From: Neptuniibacter marinus
Lineage (GTDB): Bacteria; Pseudomonadota; Gammaproteobacteria; Pseudomonadales; Balneatricaceae
DNA: 64,000 nucleotides
Assembly (NCBI RefSeq): GCF_001597725.1
Contig: NZ_LUTR01000016.1
Location: 18,070 to 82,069 of the forward strand
Reading direction: 5' to 3'
The notes below the pieces were generated by a model. The model ran no database searches. It was not told the origin of the DNA and worked only from the letters and a program-made list of their open reading frames with translations. Made by a program: the position numbers and the translations under genes. Shown here in pieces: positions 45,709-53,430 of the stretch. Position 1 is the first letter of the stretch. Each line of letters opens with the position of its first letter.

Positions 45709-45805
45709 TATCTATCCATCGGATAAAACTGATCTGCTTCATTCTAATAATTGCTACACCTATTTGTTAAGATAGGTGTAGATAATTTTATTGAAGGGGA
45801 TTAAT

Positions 45806-46141
45806 TTGTCTAATCAATTATTAGAAACTTTGTGTGATTTAGTAACGGAAGCCCATACGCGTATTCAAAAGAACTTTAGCCACCTTGATCCAATTGTTGG
45901 GGTTAGCCAGAGTATGAGAAAGAGCGGGGTTCCAGCTGATGCGATGACTATCGACTGTCTAAGGTCAGGTAAGCGTATTATTATTGTATTGCATGATGAA
46001 AGCCCAAATTTAGTAAACTACCAGTTTGCCTATAGAGATAAAGATCCCTTCAATGATTTTGAACAACTGGCATCCAATGAACTATCGGAGCAAATTTTGT
46101 ACGACTGGATGCACAGTTATTTCTTAGCTAATGATAAGTGA
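45806..46141 (+). CDS. Conserved hypothetical protein
   Basis: 111 residues, no family recognised. The sequence is soluble, with a helical N-terminus (LLETLCDLVTEAHTRIQKNF) and a central beta-rich part (DCLRSGKRIIIVLHDESPNLVNYQFAY). The start at TTG 45806 is set by GAAGGGG seven bases upstream; the longer frame from TTG 45791 would begin in front of that ribosome-binding site. Convergent with the PstS-OmpA fusion gene. Confidence 0.6.
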   Translation: MSNQLLETLCDLVTEAHTRIQKNFSHLDPIVGVSQSMRKSGVPADAMTIDCLRSGKRIIIVLHDESPNLVNYQFAYRDKDPFNDFEQLASNELSEQILYDWMHSYFLANDK

Positions 46142-46167
46142 ACCTTATAAGGGCGCTAGCCTTTAAA

Positions 46168-48123
46168 CTATCGTGTTGCTGTATTAAACGGGGTAGTTGT
46201 ATTGCTGTTTACCCAGATTTCTACACGACGGTTTCGTTCTCTTCCCGCTTTTGTTGTATTGGAAGCTATTGGTGCCATTTCACCTAGCCCTATAGTATTT
46301 TTAATATTGATCCCGCGCGATATAAGTGCAGATTCAACCGCTTTAGCTCGCTGCAAAGAGAGGGATTGGTTACCTAATGGATCGCCAATACTGTCAGAAA
46401 AGCCGATAAGCATTGCTTGCTGCCCTGGATTTGTTTCAAAAAACTGGACTACACGTTCTAAATCGCGCACCGCTTTATTATCTAAAACAAAAGTACCACT
46501 ATTAAAACGAAAGTTAAGTGATAGCCGCTGTGCATTCTTAACCGTTTGAATGTATTTTTGTGGAAGGTTATCGGTCAGCATAGGTTTAATGTTATATACA
46601 TTTTGTGAAATAAACCCTGCCTGTTTAACGACTTCTTGGCCCTCTTTTGATAAGGCAAACTCTATAAATTGATGGGCCTCTGATTGAGTATTAATTGTGC
46701 TGGGTTCGTAAATATATAAGCGACGAACAAGAGGGTAGTCTTCTGTAGAAATCGTGAAGGATGTTGGGTAGATAGGTTGGCCGTGTTGATCATCAGATAT
46801 AGCGAGTGCTTTAGCTCGCAATACATAAGGAAGACCAATAAACCCAATCGCTCCAGGGGTTTTGCTAACGTGATCAGACAGCTCAACGCTTGATTCTATG
46901 CGTGTGGCATCCGCACTTAAGGTTGCGCCATGTTTTTTAAGGACCATAGATTTAAACGAATCCCATGTTCCCGAGTTACTATCACGTGCAAAGATCGCTA
47001 CATCTTGGTTTTTACCACCTAGCTCTTTCCAGTTTTTAATAGTGCCTGAGAAAATTTTGGCCAATTGCTCTGTATTCAAATCACTAATAGGGTTATTGGG
47101 ATTGATAATTACAGCGAGTCCATCCATGCCAATAATATGCTCAGTGCTTTTAGAGCGAAGGTCACCGTACTGAGCCGTTAATTGTTTGACCTCTTTATCT
47201 TTAATGCGCCTTGATGCCATGGCTAAGTCGGTTTTACGACTAGCAAGGGCTTTGAATCCGGTGCTTGAACCATGAGCATAGATAGGTATTGTGCGTTGAG
47301 AGCGATCCGATTGGCTATAAACCTCTAAATTCTTTTCAACATCAATATGAGATTCAACAAGTTTAAAGTCAGTAGCCCCTTGGCTTTTATAAAAGGCCTT
47401 GATTAATTCTGGAGCCAATACTTCGCCAATAGTGTTTGAGCCTTGAATACGGAAAGCGATATTGTTTTCTTGGCTCTTAATTGTGGGTTGCGATGGTTGA
47501 ATCTTATTTTTATAGTTTTTAATGATTGAGGAGGCGTCTTGCTGATCTACTATCAGGGGAGCTGCTGCGTCCCTTATAGCTTTAGCGGGTTCTATCGTAA
47601 CTGTTTTTTTGATCACTGGTGCTTGGGACTTTTCTTGGGAGTTATGAGCAAAAGATTGCACCTCAGTTGTTTTGTCAAACAGCATAAAACTAAGGCTAAA
47701 TAAGAGAATGATAATAACGCCAGAAATAATGTAGATAGGTTTGTTATTATGATTAAGTACTTCTATGCTAGTTTCTGATGTGTTGCTAGATTGAGTAACA
47801 GGCTCCTCCTGTGGAAACTCAACTTCTTTGATGAGCTCTAATTCATCAGTGGTTAAAAGATCAGTGTAAATTTGTTGTAGCGGTTTGCTAATTGGAAGCT
47901 CTGTAATATCAACATTGAGTAAAATGGAGCGTCGATACTCTTGATCATGGGTGAAACGATGTAAATCTATTTTCTCATGGCCTTGGCGCTCAAGTTCACG
48001 TTTGAGTTTCCAAATTAGGTCAAAAACCGTTGTTTTCACAGCACTATTCTCATCGATGGACAGGGTTTTAGGTGGGGGTAAGGCGGCTGATTCTAATAAC
48101 GGAACATTGCCGGAATATGACAA
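46168..48123 (-). CDS. Membrane-anchored PstS-like/OmpA fusion protein
   Basis: 651 residues in four parts: a cytoplasmic region (1-125), one membrane helix (about 130-150, IYIISGVIIILLFSLSFMLF), a PBP_like/PstS domain (about 225-480; GSNTIGEVLAPEL, GSSTGFKAL, RDSNSGTWDSFKS) and a C-terminal OmpA domain (about 520-640, ending RNRRVEIWV) that should bind peptidoglycan. The PstS part suggests phosphate or another anion as ligand. No pst or pho genes are near. Tethering between inner membrane and wall is inferred from the order of domains. Confidence 0.8.
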   Translation of the reverse strand: MSYSGNVPLLESAALPPPKTLSIDENSAVKTTVFDLIWKLKRELERQGHEKIDLHRFTHDQEYRRSILLNVDITELPISKPLQQIYTDLLTTDELELIKEVEFPQEEPVTQSSNTSETSIEVLNHNNKPIYIISGVIIILLFSLSFMLFDKTTEVQSFAHNSQEKSQAPVIKKTVTIEPAKAIRDAAAPLIVDQQDASSIIKNYKNKIQPSQPTIKSQENNIAFRIQGSNTIGEVLAPELIKAFYKSQGATDFKLVESHIDVEKNLEVYSQSDRSQRTIPIYAHGSSTGFKALASRKTDLAMASRRIKDKEVKQLTAQYGDLRSKSTEHIIGMDGLAVIINPNNPISDLNTEQLAKIFSGTIKNWKELGGKNQDVAIFARDSNSGTWDSFKSMVLKKHGATLSADATRIESSVELSDHVSKTPGAIGFIGLPYVLRAKALAISDDQHGQPIYPTSFTISTEDYPLVRRLYIYEPSTINTQSEAHQFIEFALSKEGQEVVKQAGFISQNVYNIKPMLTDNLPQKYIQTVKNAQRLSLNFRFNSGTFVLDNKAVRDLERVVQFFETNPGQQAMLIGFSDSIGDPLGNQSLSLQRAKAVESALISRGINIKNTIGLGEMAPIASNTTKAGRERNRRVEIWVNSNTTTPFNTATR

Positions 48124-48197
48124 AAATAATTTAGCGCTAATTGGCTTTTTGCATATGTAAAAACTTTGTCGCTAGATATAAATCGGAAGAGGTTAAA

Positions 48198-48701
48198 ATG
48201 AAAAAACGGATTTTACTGTGTAGCTTTATGATGAGCTTATCCCTCTGTTCTATTGCTGATGAGATGTATAGTTGGGTTGATGAAAACGGTGTTAAGCACT
48301 TTAGTAATAAGCCACCTCAAGGGGATGAGAGAGAAACTGTCCGAGGTGAGGTCAATTTTGGTAAATTGAATGGGACTCAGCTTAATACTATGCAGCCTTT
48401 TACGCGGCCACAGTCAACAGACCCTGCTAAGCCAACGGAAAATAAAGTAGAGAATAAAAGTGTTGATGAAACCAAAACACCTGTTGCGGATGATGTAGAT
48501 AAGACAACCCAAGGTAAGACAGACAAATCTAGTTTACAGAGCCGAGCTCAGCAGCTAGAAGGTTATAATAATGGCGGTAAGGCCAAGAGAATTAAGGAGA
48601 TTAAAGAAGGCTCTGAGCAACAGACCTCTACTAAAACGATCAGTCAAAAGTTAAAGACATACAATGCGTCTAAAGCTGTAAATCAGACGACAAGTGAGTA
48701 G
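48198..48701 (+). CDS. DUF4124 domain secreted protein
   Basis: 167 residues. Signal peptide (cleavage near SIAD), then a DUF4124 domain (MYSWVDENGVKHFSNKPP), then a low-complexity, Lys/Thr/Gln-rich tail. The start is ATG 48198, preceded by GGAAGAGG. DUF4124 proteins are periplasmic and of unknown function. Divergent from the PstS-OmpA gene. Confidence 0.75.
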   Translation: MKKRILLCSFMMSLSLCSIADEMYSWVDENGVKHFSNKPPQGDERETVRGEVNFGKLNGTQLNTMQPFTRPQSTDPAKPTENKVENKSVDETKTPVADDVDKTTQGKTDKSSLQSRAQQLEGYNNGGKAKRIKEIKEGSEQQTSTKTISQKLKTYNASKAVNQTTSE

Positions 48702-48886
48702 ATTTCATACTCCCCGCAGCCTTGCAGGAGTAACAGCTGAATAGATGAATTCGCTATTGTTTAAGTAGGTTTTGGTGAATACTTTTCATTGATTATAGCT
48801 AGAGTGAAAAGAGTGTCATTTTCTGGGGTTGATGATTTATAGGGATCGGGTGCTAATCTTGACTTTAGCAAGTGACCTTTATGGCA

Positions 48887-49189
48887 TTACTTCTTTTTCT
48901 GCTTTAATTTATCCTCGTTTTTATAATATTCATCTTCATAGTATATGCCGCTCACATTGAGTTTTTTTTCTGCCCAACGATTAAATCTGGACCATAGAAA
49001 GAAGCCTGGTGTCATCAGGATCATAATACCTAGCATAAGTCCTGATCCTGCATATTTATCAGGCATTTGCTGAGTAATCCAGTCCAAAAAACCAAGCTCT
49101 CTGCCAATGTAAAACCATAAAATAAGCCCTACAAATCCGGTTCCTACAGCAAGGTGATGTAAATATTTCTTTGAGTTTTTTTCAGTCAT
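48887..49189 (-). CDS. Small membrane protein
   Basis: 100 residues with two hydrophobic helices (about 12-30 and 50-70) and a charged tail rich in Lys, Asp and Glu. Not recognised. It starts at ATG 49189, one base after the Tus stop, so it is the third gene of the PilZ-Tus unit. The longer frame to 49240 would overlap Tus. Confidence 0.6.
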   Translation of the reverse strand: MTEKNSKKYLHHLAVGTGFVGLILWFYIGRELGFLDWITQQMPDKYAGSGLMLGIMILMTPGFFLWSRFNRWAEKKLNVSGIYYEDEYYKNEDKLKQKKK

Positions 49190-49190
49190 A

Positions 49191-50051
49191 TCATCTATAA
49201 CGGTGTATGCGTAAGCTTGGCAAGTAGGGCTCTGGGTCAATAATTAGATCGCTACGTTGCTGACGTTTTCGCGTTTCGGGTGGGGTTAAACTGGGTATAT
49301 TATATTCCGGAAAATTTTCTTTATCACCTAAGGGAAAGAAAATAGGTAGAGGAGCATTTCTTGCTTTGCGTAATAATTGCTCATTCTCTTTCCATAAGAT
49401 ATTAGCACGCATCAATGGTACTTGTGGCTGTAATTGAGCTAAATGTTCTGTTTGGGGTATTTTAGCCAGAGCTTCGAGCTGCAGTTGTATGTGTAATTGA
49501 GAGGTATCCATTTTAAGGAGTTTTTTTTCAGCGCTAGCAACTGAGACTTTTTTGATACTTCTGCCGCTGGTATACCAACTAAATAAAACCTTTGCGGGAG
49601 TGCTATCTAATACAGGAAAAAGGCGATAGCACTGTTTTAAGTGTAAACGTGCTAAGCCTTGACTCTTAAGCTCAATATTTAGTTGCTCGGAACGTTTTTT
49701 TAACAGAGATAAAGGGTCGCCTACTTGTTCTCTAAATATTTTCACCGAATGTTGGAAGTTGGTCTTGGCGTGATTGAGTTGATGAATAATCGGGATAAGC
49801 TCAAGTGGAACACCAATTATACCATATAGGTTATCGGTTTTTCGTCCATCCCCTTCATGTAGGTGCCAAATATTAGTGAGGGTGTTAGCAACATTGAGCA
49901 GGGATGTCTTCGGTTGATGGTTAGATAGTATCCAATGCTGTGTTTTATTTTCGTCATTATAGTGAAGTAGCAGTGAGCGAAACTGCTTTAAACGTTGATT
50001 GAGATGATCAAAATCCCTGACTAAGATTTCTGTTTCGCAACGCTTGGTCAT
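49191..50051 (-). CDS. tus: Tus-like DNA replication terminus site-binding protein
   Basis: 286 residues. Several segments align by eye with E. coli Tus: NLYGIIGVPLELIPIIHQLN followed by AKTNFQHSV (E. coli ..PGVLCYQ...HIQHINKLKTTFEHIV), LHLKQCYRLFPVLDSTPAKV, IKKVSV, ILWKENEQL and the C-terminal PSLRIHRYR. Tus binds Ter sites and stops replication forks in one direction. The match is distant, but order and spacing agree over the full length. The start ATG directly follows the PilZ stop (TAAATG). Confidence 0.72.
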   Translation of the reverse strand: MTKRCETEILVRDFDHLNQRLKQFRSLLLHYNDENKTQHWILSNHQPKTSLLNVANTLTNIWHLHEGDGRKTDNLYGIIGVPLELIPIIHQLNHAKTNFQHSVKIFREQVGDPLSLLKKRSEQLNIELKSQGLARLHLKQCYRLFPVLDSTPAKVLFSWYTSGRSIKKVSVASAEKKLLKMDTSQLHIQLQLEALAKIPQTEHLAQLQPQVPLMRANILWKENEQLLRKARNAPLPIFFPLGDKENFPEYNIPSLTPPETRKRQQRSDLIIDPEPYLPSLRIHRYR

Positions 50052-50636
50052 TTAATTATCTTCAGCGGGTGATTCCGACCCTTGTTGTCTTAATCTTGCT
50101 TGGCTCTCAAAAATTTGACGAGCCAAAACCATCCGGCAGCTTTCAGGCATTTTTATAAATTCTATACCTATCATAAACCCGCCATCATCTAAGGCTTGAC
50201 TGCGGCAGCATTGAGCATACAAAAGTAAGCCTAAACAGGATTCAGGGAAAACCAATTTGACCGATACAAATGTGCCTATGTCGAAAGCCTCGTTGCTTTT
50301 AAATTGAATACCTCCTTCAGAGAGGTTTACTTCTTGAACCTCTGAGTTGGCGATGATCATTTCATTTGAAGCGATGGCTTGCGCAATACGCTCTATTTTA
50401 TCGTGTATGATCTGTAGGAAAGAGGCTACGTTACTATCTTTTTCCGAGATTTTTCGGAGCAAATGGTGGCTTTGTGAATCTATTTCTTGAAGTTCACTTA
50501 AAAGCAAAAAGTTTGGAGAAACACCAAATTGGGTAGGGCTAGGGTGATGTTCAATCTCTGATTCAGCAATGACCTTTAGCTCCAGTGAAACACGTTGGTC
50601 TATTCGGAAATACTGGCGGCGGTCTTGTTCCTGCAT
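50052..50636 (-). CDS. PilZ domain protein
   Basis: 194 residues. The c-di-GMP motifs are RRQYFR (RxxxR-type, residues 6-11) and NLSEGGIQF (D/NxSxxG, about 115). A helical stretch (60-105) separates the N-terminal arm from the barrel. It probably binds c-di-GMP and adjusts a cell-surface or motility function. It heads a unit with Tus, an unusual partnership. Confidence 0.85.
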   Translation of the reverse strand: MQEQDRRQYFRIDQRVSLELKVIAESEIEHHPSPTQFGVSPNFLLLSELQEIDSQSHHLLRKISEKDSNVASFLQIIHDKIERIAQAIASNEMIIANSEVQEVNLSEGGIQFKSNEAFDIGTFVSVKLVFPESCLGLLLYAQCCRSQALDDGGFMIGIEFIKMPESCRMVLARQIFESQARLRQQGSESPAEDN

Positions 50637-50804
50637 TGATGAGCCCTCATCGGTGTAAGTGGTTTATTAACGAGTATAAGTACAAATGCATAGAAAAGCA
50701 CCACTATAAGGACTTTTTATTAGCATGATTTTATTGAGGTTTTAAGTTGGTTTGTACCTATTAAACAGTAGGTTAGCTATGTTTCGTGTCATTATAAATT
50801 AACA

Positions 50805-50821
50805 GTGTAAACTTTTTACAC
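50805..50821. promoter_or_regulatory. Inverted repeat before lolC
   Basis: GTGTAAA-CTT-TTTACAC is a perfect 7-3-7 inverted repeat ending 28 bases before the lolC start. It could be an operator or a part of the promoter; the regulator is unknown. Confidence 0.4.
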
Positions 50822-50849
50822 AGTGACCTTTCTATGGTTTAATCGCGCC

Positions 50850-52094
50850 ATGTTTAAACCATTATCCCTATTTATTGGATTGCGCTATACCGCAGCTAAG
50901 CGAAGCAATCACTTTATCTCTTTCATCTCATTGGCTTCGATGCTTGGTTTAATGCTCGGAGTTGCTGCGCTGATCGTTGTTCTTTCTGTTATGAACGGTT
51001 TTGACCGTGAGCTGAAACAGAGAATTCTCGGTATGGTGCCGCATGGTTCAATTAGTGCTTACGGCAAACCGCTCGAAAACTGGCCAGTGTTGGTTGAACA
51101 ACTTTCCCGTCATCCTGATGTTGTTGCCGCTGCGCCCTTTATCCAAGCGCAAGGTATGCTAACTAATAGTGGTGTTGTACGCGGAGCGTTGGTTAATGGT
51201 ATCGATCCATCAATCGAGCAAAAGGTTTCTATTCTTGGTGATCACATTACTTCGGGTTCTTTAGAGGCATTGAATCAACAACGGTTTGGGATTGTTTTAG
51301 GTGATCTTCTTGCTCGTTATTTGGGGGCTAGAGTAGGGGATAAAGTAACATTAGTCCTTCCAGAAGCCTCTGTTAGTGTCGCGGGTGTTGTTCCTCGTTT
51401 AAAGCGTTTTACTGTCGTGGGTATTTTTTCCGTTGGTGCAGAGCTTGATGCAAACCTTGCTTATATTAATCTTGATGATGCCGCGAAAATTAAACGTTTA
51501 GGCGAAGGGGTTGATGGTATTCGTCTTAAATTTGATAACCTTTTTTCTGCTCCAGGTAAGGTCAAAGAGATTGCTGCTGGGCTACCGGGTTATTATAGCT
51601 CAAGTGATTGGACGCGAACCCATGGTAATCTATTTCAAGCGATTCAGCTTGAAAAACGTATGATTGGACTGCTTCTATTTTTGATCGTTTTAGTGGCGGC
51701 TTTTAACATCGTTTCAACACTGGTGATGGTCGTTACCGACAAGAAAGCCGATGTCGCTATATTAAGAACCTTAGGGGCTACACCGGGACGAATCATGCGA
51801 ATTTTCATGGTTCAAGGTACAGTTATCGGTATTTTAGGGACACTATTAGGTACGTTGCTTGGTGTTACTTTGGCGCTGACTATCTCAGACCTCATTGCTT
51901 GGGTTGAGCAGACCTTTAATATTCAGTTTTTAAATGCGGATGTTTATTTTATTAGTTATCTGCCTTCAGATTTACAGTGGCCTGATGTTGGCGTTATTAC
52001 TGTAACCGCTCTTGTTATTAGTTTTTTAGCGACGATTTATCCTGCATGGCGAGCTGCCAAAACACATCCAGCAGAGGCTTTGCGCTATGAGTAA
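50850..52094 (+). CDS. lolC: Lipoprotein-releasing system permease (LolC/LolE/LolF type)
   Basis: 414 residues with one N-terminal helix, a large periplasmic domain and three C-terminal helices. The start MFKPLSLFIGLRYTAAKR and VLSVMNGFDRELKQRILG match LolC/E. With LolD it extracts mature lipoproteins from the inner membrane and gives them to LolA. Only one permease gene lies here, so a homodimeric LolF-type complex is possible. The GTG at 50823 is less likely than ATG 50850. Confidence 0.9.
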   Translation: MFKPLSLFIGLRYTAAKRSNHFISFISLASMLGLMLGVAALIVVLSVMNGFDRELKQRILGMVPHGSISAYGKPLENWPVLVEQLSRHPDVVAAAPFIQAQGMLTNSGVVRGALVNGIDPSIEQKVSILGDHITSGSLEALNQQRFGIVLGDLLARYLGARVGDKVTLVLPEASVSVAGVVPRLKRFTVVGIFSVGAELDANLAYINLDDAAKIKRLGEGVDGIRLKFDNLFSAPGKVKEIAAGLPGYYSSSDWTRTHGNLFQAIQLEKRMIGLLLFLIVLVAAFNIVSTLVMVVTDKKADVAILRTLGATPGRIMRIFMVQGTVIGILGTLLGTLLGVTLALTISDLIAWVEQTFNIQFLNADVYFISYLPSDLQWPDVGVITVTALVISFLATIYPAWRAAKTHPAEALRYE

Positions 52095-52785
52095 AGGTAA
52101 TCGCTCTTCAAATATTGTACTTGAAGCTAAAGCTGTATCAAAAATTTATAAAGATGCAGGTAACGAAGTTGCTGTTTTATCTGAGTTAGACTTCTCTCTG
52201 CATCGAGGTGAGCAGTTAGCGATTATTGGATCATCTGGCTCAGGGAAAAGTACGTTATTAAATATATTGGGTGGGCTTGATGAGCCTACTCAAGGAGAGG
52301 TGCTTGTAGCAGGAAGGAATCTTCATTCTGGTAATGAATCTGAACGAGCTAAAGTGCGTAATGAAACCTTAGGCTTTGTTTATCAGTTTCATCATCTATT
52401 GGCTGAATTTTCTGCCTTGGAGAACGTTGCGATGCCTCTATTGATGCGCAACATGCCGATGAAAGAGGTTGTGGAAGAAGCAGAAGCTGTTTTAAATTCC
52501 GTAGGCTTATCCCATCGATTTTTACACAAACCATCACAATTGAGTGGTGGCGAACGCCAACGGGTTGCAATTGCAAGGTCACTTATAGGTAAGCCAGCGG
52601 TTGTGCTAATGGACGAACCTACTGGTAACTTAGATAGAAATACCGCGGCGAGTATTCAAACGTTAATTGATAGTTTGAACCAAGATTATGATATAGCTTT
52701 TGCTTTGGTAACTCATGACCCTGAACTGGCAAAAAGAACAGGGCGAGTACTTGAGTTGGTGGATGGGGCTCTGGTGGAAAGATGA
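52087..52785 (+). CDS. lolD: Lipoprotein-releasing system ATPase
   Basis: A 232-residue ABC ATPase with Walker A GSSGSGKST, the LSGGERQRVAIARSL signature and Walker B VVLMDEPTGNLD. It powers lipoprotein release from the inner membrane. Its start overlaps the permease gene by 8 bases. A lolE gene would usually follow; instead DUF2062 is on the other strand. Confidence 0.93.
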   Translation: MSKGNRSSNIVLEAKAVSKIYKDAGNEVAVLSELDFSLHRGEQLAIIGSSGSGKSTLLNILGGLDEPTQGEVLVAGRNLHSGNESERAKVRNETLGFVYQFHHLLAEFSALENVAMPLLMRNMPMKEVVEEAEAVLNSVGLSHRFLHKPSQLSGGERQRVAIARSLIGKPAVVLMDEPTGNLDRNTAASIQTLIDSLNQDYDIAFALVTHDPELAKRTGRVLELVDGALVER

Positions 52786-52829
52786 TCATAGCTTGAATAA
52801 TAGTGTGCTTAATACTTTCCTCTTTTTGT

Positions 52830-53345
52830 TTATTTATTCCTTTTAGTCCGCTTTTTCCAGTTGTGGTTTACATGCCAAGTCCATAAGCCATGGACGGTAA
52901 AGAATCCGATAACACCAAAAAACAATCCCGATAGCACAGAGCCTAACAGTAACGGCCACCATATGTGTGATATTCCACTCTCCCAAAACTCTATACTCAT
53001 TTCAAAATGGATTGAGCTACTGGGGTTTCCAATCAAAAAGCTACCGACCAAATAGTTAAAATAGAATATAGGTGGAATAGTGAATGGGTTGGTTAGCCAA
53101 ACCAAACTAACCGAAATAGGCAGGTTACTACGTACAGTAATGGCGATAACTGCAGCAACAAGCATCTGAAGTGGAATTGGAAGAAATGCGCAGAATAAAC
53201 CCACAAAGAAAGCTCTAGCCACTGATTTGCGATTCAGGTGCCAAAGGTTAGGTTCATGAAGGTGGTGCCCAAGCCAGCTCAAATATTTGTGCTGTTTGAA
53301 TTTTGCTTCATCTGGCATGTATTTTCTTATAAGTTTGCGTGGCAT
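52830..53345 (-). CDS. DUF2062 family membrane protein
   Basis: 171 residues with three to four hydrophobic helices and the DUF2062 core (RAFFVGLFCAFLPIPLQML, NPFTIPPIFYFNYLVG). Function unknown. It is often found next to comEC and exbBD in gammaproteobacteria, as here. Basic C-terminal tail KKRTKRNK. Confidence 0.82.
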   Translation of the reverse strand: MPRKLIRKYMPDEAKFKQHKYLSWLGHHLHEPNLWHLNRKSVARAFFVGLFCAFLPIPLQMLVAAVIAITVRSNLPISVSLVWLTNPFTIPPIFYFNYLVGSFLIGNPSSSIHFEMSIEFWESGISHIWWPLLLGSVLSGLFFGVIGFFTVHGLWTWHVNHNWKKRTKRNK

Positions 53346-53430
53346 TATCTAACTTACTTATTATGGGCTAGCAAACGAGCGTAATGGGCATTATGCCCGC
53401 TGCTCTTAACTAAGCCAAGGAAAGTTAAGC

